From Nocardioides sp. (GTDB lineage: Bacteria; Actinomycetota; Actinomycetes; Propionibacteriales; Nocardioidaceae): a stretch of 5,157 nt of DNA. How positions within the stretch are numbered: the stretch's first letter is position 1; every line of letters begins with the position of its first letter. The DNA lies in the NCBI GenBank assembly GCA_031177735.1, contig JAPSKJ010000191.1, positions 1-5,157 on the forward strand, written 5' to 3'. The notes under the pieces are model-generated. The model was not told the origin of the DNA. It made no database searches and saw nothing but the letters and a program-made list of their open reading frames with translations. The translations under genes and the position numbers were made by a program. Positions 1-5,157 of this stretch are shown in pieces.

Positions 1-216
1 ACCGCCGGCGACCTGGACATCTACGGCCGCAAGGACCTGGCCTACTTCGGCCGCGGCTTCTTCGCGTGGACCGACAAGGAGCCGCTCCCGGCCGAGCTCG
101 CCTACCCGGAGCCGCCGCTCTTCCTGGTCACCGAGGACGGCTCCTGGCGAGTGGACACCTCAGCGCGCCCGACCGACGTCTCGGTGCTGGGGACGACCTT
201 CCAGGGCCCGCTCTGA
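1..216 (+). CDS. C-terminal fragment of an unrecognised protein
   Basis: Frame 1 is open from the window edge to a TGA at 214-216 and gives the last 71 residues of a protein whose start lies outside the window. The fragment has an aromatic- and Asp-rich stretch (DLDIYGRKDLAYFGRGFFAW, about residues 4-23), a Pro-rich linker (about 30-41), then a short strand-like segment (LFLVTEDGSWRVDTSARP), and ends in GPL. The codons show the strong G/C third-position bias expected of a real gene here, and the stop is followed 18 bases later by a hairpin. No membrane segment or catalytic motif is visible and I do not recognise the family. It converges on the operon to its right, so nothing links it functionally to those genes. 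Confidence 0.7.
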   Translation, partial: TAGDLDIYGRKDLAYFGRGFFAWTDKEPLPAELAYPEPPLFLVTEDGSWRVDTSARPTDVSVLGTTFQGPL

Positions 217-234
217 CGCGTGCCCCGCGGAGCA

Positions 235-268
235 GACGACGGCCGCCGGATCACCGACGGCCGTCGTC
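235..268. terminator. GC-rich hairpin, probable terminator of the rightward gene
   Basis: An 11-bp perfect stem (235-245 pairing with 258-268, GACGACGGCCG against CGGCCGTCGTC) closes a 12-base loop. It starts 18 bases after the stop of the + strand partial gene. There is no T-tract on either strand, which is common for actinobacterial hairpin terminators, so termination is inferred from position and stem strength only. Confidence 0.6.
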
Positions 269-271
269 GCA

Positions 272-302
272 GGGGTCCATGGCCCGCAGCGGCATGGACC
301 CC
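272..302. terminator. Second hairpin, probable terminator of the leftward operon
   Basis: A 10-bp perfect stem (272-281 pairing with 293-302, GGGGTCCATG against CATGGACCCC) encloses an 11-base loop, inside which CCG/CGG can pair further. It begins two bases beyond the stop codon of the leftward isomerase gene (305-307), so it is well placed to end that operon. It sits beside the 235-268 hairpin with only three bases between them. No T-tract follows it on the - strand. Confidence 0.6.
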
Positions 303-304
303 GT

Positions 305-1138
305 TCAGAGGTGCGGAGCCACCAGCTGGTCGTAGCGCTCCCGCACGCGGGAGACCACGGTGTCGCCGTCGGTGTCCCACACGTCCTGGTTGAAGATCTC
401 CACCTCCACCGGACCGGAGTACCCGGTGGCAGCGACCCAACCGGTGATCGCGGCGAAGTCCACGACGCCGTCACCCATGTAGCCACGTGAGAGCAGTGCG
501 TCGGTGGCGATGGGAAGATTGAAGTCGCAGACCTGGAAGGAAGCGATCCGGTCCTCCCTACCGGCGCGAGCGATGCTCTCGCAGAGGTCGGGGTCCCAGA
601 AGACGTGGAAGGTGTCGACGACGACGCCCACCGTGGCCGCGTCGAAGGGCGCCGCCAGGTCCAGCGCCTGAGCGAGGGTGGAGATCACCGCCCGGTCCGC
701 GACGTACATCGGGTGCAACGGCTCCAGCGCGAGGCGGACGCCGTGGTCGGCGGCCACGGGCGCGAGGTCGTGGAGGCGCTCGGCGACGCGGGCACGCGCA
801 CCGACGAGGTCACGGTCGCCCTCCGGCAGGCCGCCGACGACCATCACCAGAGCCTGGGCCCCGAGGGTCGCAGCCTCCTCGATGGCCGCCCTGTTGTCGG
901 CCAGGGCGGCCGCAGCCGCCTCGGGCGACGACGCGGTCAGGAAGCCTCCCCGGCACAGCGAGGAGACGGTCAGCCCGGCGTCGCGCAGCAACGCCGCCGA
1001 CTCCGCGAGCCCGTGCTCGGCGACCCGGTCGCGCCAGACGCCGACGGCGGTCACACCCGCACGACCAGCCCCCTCGACCGCTTGCGGAAGCGTCCAAGGC
1101 TTCGTCGTCGCCGTGTTCAGCGAGAGCCGGTCGCCCAT
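305..1138 (-). CDS. Sugar phosphate isomerase/epimerase-like TIM-barrel protein
   Basis: This 277-residue protein has the AP-endonuclease-2/xylose-isomerase-like TIM-barrel fold of cytoplasmic sugar and sugar-phosphate isomerases and epimerases. Conserved positions typical of the divalent metal site are E139 (ALEPLHPMY), D175 with H178 (VVDTFHVFWD) and E247 (VEVEIFN). The position where many relatives carry a ligand His (HxxD) is Q202 in FQVCDF. The length is normal for the family. The start chosen is the ATG at 1138-1136. It overlaps the upstream stop by one base (TGATG), has GGAG ten bases upstream, and begins right at the first beta-strand (RLSLNTATT). The frame is open back to 1315, but that extension is an Arg/Pro/Gly-rich shadow of the upstream gene. 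It is the third gene of the operon and is probably translationally coupled. Substrate is unknown; epimerisation or isomerisation of a keto-sugar intermediate is inferred. Confidence 0.88.
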   Translation of the reverse strand: MGDRLSLNTATTKPWTLPQAVEGAGRAGVTAVGVWRDRVAEHGLAESAALLRDAGLTVSSLCRGGFLTASSPEAAAAALADNRAAIEEAATLGAQALVMVVGGLPEGDRDLVGARARVAERLHDLAPVAADHGVRLALEPLHPMYVADRAVISTLAQALDLAAPFDAATVGVVVDTFHVFWDPDLCESIARAGREDRIASFQVCDFNLPIATDALLSRGYMGDGVVDFAAITGWVAATGYSGPVEVEIFNQDVWDTDGDTVVSRVRERYDQLVAPHL

Positions 1139-2328
1139 CACGAGACTGCTCCGTGCACCTCGAGGTACCGGGTCATCCGATGTGCCGCCAGGCCGGGATC
1201 GACCAGCAGCCCCGCCCGGTCGGCGAGCACCAGCAACCGGGCCAGGTGCGGCACCGAGCGGTGGCCGTGCATGCCGCCCACCATGGCGAACCCGTCCTGG
1301 TGGCCGTTGAGCCACGAGAGGAACGCGATGCCGGTCTTGTAGTGGCTCGTGGGCGCGGCGAAGAGGTGCCGCCCCAGCTCGACGGTGGAGGTCAGCACGG
1401 CGTGTGCTTCGGCCCGGTCACCGCGGTCGAGCGCCTGCAACGCCGCCGACGCCGCCGGGTGGATAGCAGCGAAGACCCCGAGCAGGGCATCGGAGTGGCC
1501 GTCGTCGTCGCCGACGATGAGGTCGGGATAGTGGAAGTCGTCACCGGTGTAGAGCCGGACGCCGTCGGGCAGCTGGGCGCGCAGCGCCACCTCGTGCTGC
1601 TGGTCGAGCAGGGACACCTTCACCCCGGCCACGCGAGGCGCATGCTCCCGGAGGATGGCCAGGAAGACGTCGGTGGCTGCCGCGACGTCCTCGCTGCCCC
1701 AGTAGCCCCGCAACGCCGGGTCGAAGACGTCGCCCAACCAGTGCAGGATGACCGGCCGCTGCACCTCGCGGAGCAGGGCCCCGTAGATCTCGGCGTAGTC
1801 CTCGGCATCGCGGGCGGCGACGACAAGTGCCCGCGAGGCCATCAGGATCGGCGTGGCACCGGTGCCCTCGATCACCTCGAGCTGCTCCCGGTAGGCAGCG
1901 AGCACCTGTGCGAGACCTGCGCGGCCGGGCTCGACCGCACCCGGGTCGAGGTGGTCGGTGCCGGCGCCGGAGGCGATCTCGCCACCGACGGCCCGCGCCT
2001 CCGCGGCGCTGCGGCGGGCCAGCTCCGCCGCGGTCGGCCAGTCCAGGCCCATCCCGCGCTGGGCGGTGTCCATCACCTCGGCCACGCCGAGCCCGGAGGC
2101 CCAGATCCGGTGGCGCGCCGCGAGGGTGGCCTCCCAGTCGAGGTCGGCAGGCGCTCCGGGGATGTTCTCCCCCAACGCGCGCGGCACGACGTGGGCCGCG
2201 GCGAACGCGTGCCGCGACCGGATCGGGCCGGTCGGCGCAGGCCAGCGGACAGGCTCGCGCAGACGGTGCGGGCGCAGTCCCTCGGCGGTCGGGAGCAGCA
2301 CCTCGGTGGGCGCCGCCACGGTGGTCAC
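1138..2328 (-). CDS. DUF993 dihydrodipicolinate synthase-like protein
   Basis: This 396-residue protein matches what I know of DUF993, a family annotated as 'dihydrodipicolinate synthase family' but of unknown reaction; the length is normal. Visible signatures are AAHVVPR (45-51), VMDTAQRGMGLDW (85-97), HWLGDVFDPALRGYWGS (196-212), GVKVSLLD (235-242), LYTGDDFHYPDLIVG (259-273) and KTGIAFLSWLNGHQDGF (331-347). K237 in GVKVSLL stands where DapA-type aldolases carry the Schiff-base lysine, and GDD at 262-264 resembles the sGdD segment of that fold. The catalytic-Tyr YNxP motif of true DapA is absent and HWLGD takes its place, so it is not expected to make dihydrodipicolinate. The start is GTG at 2328-2326, overlapping the upstream stop as GTGA, with GAGGG nine bases upstream (2338-2342). 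As the middle operon gene it may cleave or dehydrate the oxidised sugar; that role is inference. Confidence 0.9.
   Translation of the reverse strand: MTTVAAPTEVLLPTAEGLRPHRLREPVRWPAPTGPIRSRHAFAAAHVVPRALGENIPGAPADLDWEATLAARHRIWASGLGVAEVMDTAQRGMGLDWPTAAELARRSAAEARAVGGEIASGAGTDHLDPGAVEPGRAGLAQVLAAYREQLEVIEGTGATPILMASRALVVAARDAEDYAEIYGALLREVQRPVILHWLGDVFDPALRGYWGSEDVAAATDVFLAILREHAPRVAGVKVSLLDQQHEVALRAQLPDGVRLYTGDDFHYPDLIVGDDDGHSDALLGVFAAIHPAASAALQALDRGDRAEAHAVLTSTVELGRHLFAAPTSHYKTGIAFLSWLNGHQDGFAMVGGMHGHRSVPHLARLLVLADRAGLLVDPGLAAHRMTRYLEVHGAVS
1149..1152 (-). promoter_or_regulatory. Ribosome binding site that fixes the isomerase start
   Basis: GGAG on the - strand lies ten bases upstream of the ATG at 1138, inside the end of the DUF993 gene. 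Together with the TGATG stop/start junction it supports the short isomerase over a longer in-frame version starting at 1315. Confidence 0.5.
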
Positions 2329-3479
2329 CGCGCCACGCCCTCGTCGAGCAGCACGCGGCGGCCCTCGGCGGAGGACACGGCACCGGCGTGGGCGAGCCGC
2401 ACGCCGCGCACACCGGACCAGAAGTCGTGCTGGTGGTCACCGTCGCCGAGGACGTGACGGAGGAACTCCTCCCACTGCGCCTTGAACCCGTTGTCGAACT
2501 CGGCGTTGTCGGGCACGGGCGCCCACTGGTCGCGGAACGACGTCGGCTCGACGAGGTCGGGGTTCCAGACCGGCCGCGGGGTCGCGCTCCGGTGCTGCAC
2601 CACGCAGTGGTGGAGGCCGGCCACCGCGCTCCCCTCGGTGCCGTCGACGTGGAACTCCACGAGCTCGTCACGGTGCACGCGGGTGACCCACGAGGAGTTC
2701 AGCTGAGCCATCACGCCACCGGAGAGCTCGAAGAGCGCGTAGGCGGCGTCGTCGGCCGTGGCGGTGTAGGGCTTGCCGTCCTCGTCCCAACGCTTGTCGA
2801 TGTGGGTGACCAGGCGGGCGGTGACCGCCTCGACCGGCGCGAACAGGCTCTCCAGCACATAGCTCCAGTGGGGGAACATGTCGGTGGCGATGCCGCCGCC
2901 GTCCTCCGCGCGGTAGTTCCAGCTGGGGCGCTGGGCGGGCTGCCAGTCGCCCTCGAAGACCCAGTAGCCGAACTCGCCGCGGACCGAGAGGATCCGGCCG
3001 AAGAAGCCACCCTCCACGAGTCGGCGCAGCTTGAGCAGCCCGGGCAGGTACAGCTTGTCGTGGACGACGCCGTGCTTGATCCCGGCACGATCGGCGGCCA
3101 CGGCGAGCTCGCGGGCCGCCGGCTCGTCGTCGGCGATGGGCTTCTCGACGTAGAGGTGTTTGCCCGCGGCGATCGCACGGTGGGCCGCCGCAGCCCGCAC
3201 CGAGGTGAGCTGGGCGTCGAAGTAGACGGTGTCGTCGGGATCGGCCAGGGCGGCATCCAGGTCCGTCGTCCAGCGGGCCACCCCGTGGCGGCGGGCGATC
3301 TCCTCCACGCGCTCGGCATTGCGGCCGACCAGGATCGGATCGAGCTCGACGCGGCTGCCGTCACTGAGCCGCAGTCCGCCCTCGTCGCGGATCGCGAGCA
3401 CCGAGCGGACGAGATGCTGGCGGTAGCCCATCCGTCCGGTGATGCCGTTCATGATGATTCCGAGCCGACGCGTCGTCAT
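2325..3479 (-). CDS. Gfo/Idh/MocA family NAD(P)-dependent oxidoreductase
   Basis: This 384-residue cytoplasmic dehydrogenase has an N-terminal Rossmann domain (about 1-135) beginning LGIIMNGITGRMG, with the glycine-rich dinucleotide loop at residues 11-18. The family's signature EKP motif is at 112-114 (YVEKPIA), where the Lys is the expected catalytic residue. The C-terminal alpha/beta domain (about 140-370) contains GGGIATDMFPHW (194-205), whose D200 and H204 match the usual catalytic-site Asp/His. The family oxidises or reduces hydroxyl/keto groups of sugars, inositols and glycosides. The ATG at 3479-3477 is preceded by AGAAGGA ten bases upstream; the next Met (residue 10) would remove the first beta-strand. 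It is the first gene of the operon, directly behind the putative LacI-type operator. Its stop overlaps the next start (GTGA). Substrate and preferred cofactor cannot be read from the sequence. Confidence 0.92.
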   Translation of the reverse strand: MTTRRLGIIMNGITGRMGYRQHLVRSVLAIRDEGGLRLSDGSRVELDPILVGRNAERVEEIARRHGVARWTTDLDAALADPDDTVYFDAQLTSVRAAAAHRAIAAGKHLYVEKPIADDEPAARELAVAADRAGIKHGVVHDKLYLPGLLKLRRLVEGGFFGRILSVRGEFGYWVFEGDWQPAQRPSWNYRAEDGGGIATDMFPHWSYVLESLFAPVEAVTARLVTHIDKRWDEDGKPYTATADDAAYALFELSGGVMAQLNSSWVTRVHRDELVEFHVDGTEGSAVAGLHHCVVQHRSATPRPVWNPDLVEPTSFRDQWAPVPDNAEFDNGFKAQWEEFLRHVLGDGDHQHDFWSGVRGVRLAHAGAVSSAEGRRVLLDEGVAR

Positions 3480-3489
3480 GGTTGTTCCA

Positions 3490-3496
3490 TCCTTCT
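3490..3496 (-). promoter_or_regulatory. Ribosome binding site of the oxidoreductase gene
   Basis: AGAAGGA on the - strand lies ten bases before the ATG at 3479, one of the strongest Shine-Dalgarno matches in the window. It lies one base from the palindrome at 3498-3511, so the operator is close to the translation start. Confidence 0.65.
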
Positions 3497-3497
3497 G

Positions 3498-3511
3498 GGA
3501 AAGCGCTTACC
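3498..3511. promoter_or_regulatory. Putative LacI-family operator
   Basis: GGAAAGCGCTTACC is a 14-bp inverted repeat centred on the CG between 3504 and 3505, with six of seven base pairs symmetric (only the third pair, A/A, breaks it). The AAGCGCTT core with a central CG is the hallmark of LacI/GalR-family operators in actinobacteria. It sits in the 76-bp gap between divergent genes, over the predicted transcription start of the leftward operon, so a bound repressor would block that promoter and possibly the rightward one. No LacI gene is in the window. The identity is inferred from motif shape. Confidence 0.7.
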
Positions 3512-3514
3512 GTG

Positions 3515-3544
3515 ACACTATCCGTAGCCACCGACCCTTGGGAA
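3515..3544 (-). promoter_or_regulatory. Candidate promoter of the three-gene operon
   Basis: On the - strand TTCCCA (3544-3539) and TAGTGT (3520-3515) are separated by 18 bases and match the -35 and -10 consensus at four and three of six positions. TAGTGT fits the TAnnnT pattern of actinobacterial housekeeping promoters. The implied transcription start, near 3508, falls inside the operator palindrome, leaving a leader of about 29 bases that contains the ribosome binding site. Confidence 0.45.
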
Positions 3545-3547
3545 GAG
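3541..3547 (+). promoter_or_regulatory. Ribosome binding site that fixes the rightward isomerase start
   Basis: GGAAGAG ends eight bases before the ATG at 3556 and supports that start. Using the ATG at 3439 instead would place the operator and the start of the divergent oxidoreductase gene inside the coding region. Confidence 0.6.
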
Positions 3548-3555
3548 CTTTGTCG

Positions 3556-4314
3556 ATGACGCCCCGACTCCACCCCGGCCTCTGCTCGGTCACGCTCCGT
3601 GCCCTGCCCGCCGACCGCGTACTGACCGTGGCCGCAGCAGCCGGCCTCGAGCGCATCGAGTGGGGCGCCGACGTGCATGCGCCGCCGGGAGACCACGCCG
3701 CACTGGCCGCGCTCGGGCGGTCGACCCGCGAGCACGGCCTGACCGTCGCCTCCTACGGCACCTACTGGCGTGCCACCACGGAGACCGGCACCCCACTGCT
3801 GGAGGCGGCGCGCGCCCTGGGATGTCGTCGACTGAGGATCTGGGCAGGCACCGCCGGGTCCGCGGAGACGGACGGCGACGAGCGCCGGCGGGTGGCCGGA
3901 GCAGTACGCCGCCTGGCGGACGAGGCGGCCGAGCACGACCTGGAGCTCGCCTTCGAGCACCATGACGACACGCTCGCGGACACGGTGTCCTCCACACTGG
4001 ACCTGCTCGCCGAGGTCGACCGCCCCAACGTCGGCACCTACTGGCAGCCGCGCGTCGGGGAGGACACCGCTGACGCACTCGCGGGCCTGACCGCGCTCCT
4101 GCCGCACCTGCGTGGTGTCCACGTCTTCTCCTGGTGGCCGCAGCGGGAGCGGCTCCCGCTCGCCGAGCGAGCCGACCTGTGGCGGGCGGTGGTCGACGTG
4201 CTCGACGACACCGGGCGCGAGCTCGACCTGATGCTCGAGTTCCTGCCCGGCGACGACGAGGCCCGACTGGCCGGCGAGGCCGAGCAGCTGCGGAGCTGGC
4301 TCGGCCTCGCCTGA
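3556..4314 (+). CDS. Second sugar isomerase/epimerase-fold protein (xylose isomerase-like TIM barrel)
   Basis: This 252-residue protein has the AP-endonuclease-2/xylose-isomerase-like TIM-barrel fold. Landmarks are LCSVTLRAL near the N-terminus (first strand), IEWGADVH (34-41), E134 in LAFEHHDDT, NVGTYWQP (158-165), H189 in GVHVFSWW and E228 in MLEFLPGD. E134, H189 and E228 fit the usual metal ligands. The third-strand Asp (DTxH in relatives) is replaced by YWQP, with Q164 at or near that position. The start is the ATG at 3556, preceded by GGAAGAG; the frame extends back to 3439, but that part overlaps the start of the divergent oxidoreductase. It is transcribed away from the operon from the shared 76-bp control region, so it probably belongs to the same sugar regulon. 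It is clearly different in sequence from the isomerase at 305-1138. Substrate is unknown. Confidence 0.85.
   Translation: MTPRLHPGLCSVTLRALPADRVLTVAAAAGLERIEWGADVHAPPGDHAALAALGRSTREHGLTVASYGTYWRATTETGTPLLEAARALGCRRLRIWAGTAGSAETDGDERRRVAGAVRRLADEAAEHDLELAFEHHDDTLADTVSSTLDLLAEVDRPNVGTYWQPRVGEDTADALAGLTALLPHLRGVHVFSWWPQRERLPLAERADLWRAVVDVLDDTGRELDLMLEFLPGDDEARLAGEAEQLRSWLGLA
4273..4311. terminator. Hairpin within the 3' end of the CDS, probable bidirectional terminator
   Basis: A 13-bp perfect stem (4273-4285 pairing with 4299-4311, GGCGAGGCCGAGC against GCTCGGCCTCGCC) is continued by a 4-bp AGCT/AGCT inner stem after a one-base bulge (G4298), with a GCGG tetraloop. It covers codons 240-252 of the rightward isomerase and ends at the base before its TGA. 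The convergent gene stops at 4340, so the same hairpin lies 28 bases downstream of it on the - strand. The stops are only 25 bases apart, which leaves no other room for a terminator. There is no T-tract, so function is inferred. Confidence 0.55.
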
Positions 4315-4339
4315 ACCTCAGCGGGCGGCTACCTCGCGG

Positions 4340-5157
4340 TCACTTCCTGGTCCTGGTCTTGGCCTCGAGCTTGGCCACCGCCTTGTCGATGCTCGCCTGG
4401 TCGCTGTCGGTCGCGTAGCCCACGGCCTCGGCCCGCGCGATCGCCTGGCGCAGGGCGGCTGCACCCCGCGGCTCCTCGGCGAGCACCCGCTCGGCACGGT
4501 CCACCGCGGCCCACAGGGCCGTGGTGTCGCCGCGCTCCGGACGGCCCATGCCGTCCCGGCTGACCAGGGAGTTCCACGTCTCGACCCACGCGGAGCCGTA
4601 CGCCTGGGCGACGGCGCCGTCCTGCGAGAACGCCAACGACTCCTCGTCGAGGCCGGCGTCGGCGACCGTCGCCGGCTTGACCAGGTTGGTGTTGATCCGG
4701 TCGCTCCACGTGGAGAGCCGGTAGGTCGCCGTCGGGTTCGCGAAGGTGACCGAGCTCGCCTTGAACTCGCCACCGCCGATGACGACCGAGCGGTCCACGA
4801 CGTTGCGCGCCGGGACGTAGAGCGAGTTCGGGTCCTCCCAGACCGTCGCCCGCGAGCAGCCGTTGGTCGCAGCGACCGCGTAGTCGGCCTTCTGGCAGTC
4901 CTTGCCGGTCTCGGTGACCCGGGGGACGTACCAGTCGTCGATCTCGGGATAGAGCATCGGCGTCCCGTCGGAGTAGGTGCTCGCACCGCTGGTGTAGTGC
5001 TCGACCCAGCGAGCGACGTTCTCCGGCGTCGCGGAGTACTTCTCGCCCGGCCGGACGTCGAGGAACTCGTTGAAGCGGCTCTGCACGACCCAGCCGTTGG
5101 AGACGGGGAGCGACGTCTCGCCGTTGCCGTGGTAGAGCTTGTCGTGCCCGACCTGGT
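4340..5157 (-). CDS. C-terminal part of an unrecognised protein with a FIVAR-like tail
   Basis: The frame is open from the right window edge to the TGA at 4342-4340, giving 271 residues and no convincing start; the GTG at 5086 is an internal Val (GWVVQSRF). Residues 1-200 look like a globular domain rich in Asn, Thr, Ser, Tyr and Trp, with segments HDKLYHGNGETSLPVSNGW, YPEIDDWYVPRVTE and SVVIGGGEFKASSVTFANPTATYRLSTW. It has only two Cys (87 and 100), which could form a disulfide. Residues 213-271 form an Ala/Glu/Lys/Arg-rich helical tail with the spacing of FIVAR-type modules found in surface and secreted proteins of Gram-positives, ending in a basic KTRTRK. The composition suggests an exported enzyme or carbohydrate-binding protein, but no signal peptide is in the window and I do not recognise the main domain. 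It converges on the rightward isomerase. Confidence 0.8.
   Translation of the reverse strand, partial: QVGHDKLYHGNGETSLPVSNGWVVQSRFNEFLDVRPGEKYSATPENVARWVEHYTSGASTYSDGTPMLYPEIDDWYVPRVTETGKDCQKADYAVAATNGCSRATVWEDPNSLYVPARNVVDRSVVIGGGEFKASSVTFANPTATYRLSTWSDRINTNLVKPATVADAGLDEESLAFSQDGAVAQAYGSAWVETWNSLVSRDGMGRPERGDTTALWAAVDRAERVLAEEPRGAAALRQAIARAEAVGYATDSDQASIDKAVAKLEAKTRTRK

Noticed and set aside
1139..1315. Extension of the isomerase to 336 residues from 1315
   Set aside because: The extra 59 residues are Arg/Pro/Gly-rich and lie wholly inside the DUF993 gene in another frame. The TGATG junction with GGAG upstream supports the 1138 start.
1153..2457. A 434-codon open frame on the + strand opposite the DUF993 gene
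   Set aside because: It is a low-complexity translation with no domain, antisense to a well-supported gene, and has no fitting ribosome binding site or operon context.
1138..3479. Lysine (diaminopimelate) biosynthesis gene pair, dapA plus dapB
   Set aside because: The first protein has the EKP motif of Gfo/Idh/MocA enzymes, and the second is DUF993 without the YNxP motif. The sugar isomerase neighbours and LacI-type operator also argue against an amino-acid pathway.
1827..3515. A 562-codon open frame on the + strand opposite the oxidoreductase and DUF993 genes
   Set aside because: Its protein is Arg/Pro/Gly/Val-rich with no recognisable domain, and it is antisense to two genes with clear family motifs. 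Long antisense open frames are expected in high-GC coding DNA.
3439..3555. Extension of the rightward isomerase back to the ATG at 3439
   Set aside because: It would overlap the start of the divergent oxidoreductase gene and run through the operator and promoter region. The fold begins right after the ATG at 3556, which has its own ribosome binding site.
5084..5086. GTG at 5086 as the start of the rightmost gene
   Set aside because: The frame stays open through to the window edge with plausible, well-biased coding sequence upstream, so the GTG is an internal valine codon.

Overview
This is a very GC-rich window with densely packed genes, many GTG/ATG overlaps and long non-coding shadow frames, all typical of an actinobacterium. 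The protein sequences resemble those of soil Actinomycetes (Nocardioides- or Streptomyces-like), but the genus cannot be fixed from this sequence.

Layout from left to right. (1) 1-216 (+) is the C-terminal end of an unrecognised protein. (2) 217-304 is a convergent intergenic gap filled by two GC-rich hairpins. (3) 305-3479 (-) is a three-gene operon, transcribed right to left: a Gfo/Idh/MocA NAD(P)-dependent oxidoreductase, then a DUF993 'dihydrodipicolinate synthase-like' TIM-barrel protein, then an AP-endonuclease-2-type sugar phosphate isomerase/epimerase. The genes are joined by a GTGA overlap and a TGATG overlap. (4) 3480-3555 is a 76-bp divergent control region with a LacI-family-type palindrome lying on the predicted start point of the operon. 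(5) 3556-4314 (+) is a second, different isomerase/epimerase-fold protein, ending in a strong hairpin that lies inside its last 13 codons. (6) 4340-5157 (-) is the C-terminal 271 residues of a larger protein that runs off the window; its tail is a helical FIVAR-like module.

The central genes look like a catabolic cassette for a sugar, polyol or sugar-derived glycoside: an oxidoreductase, a putative aldolase/lyase-fold enzyme and two sugar isomerase/epimerase-fold proteins, controlled from a shared divergent promoter by a LacI-type repressor encoded elsewhere. The substrate and the reaction of the DUF993 protein cannot be read from the sequence. This is the least understood part of the window. 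No RNA genes, mobile elements, CRISPR arrays or replication origins were seen.
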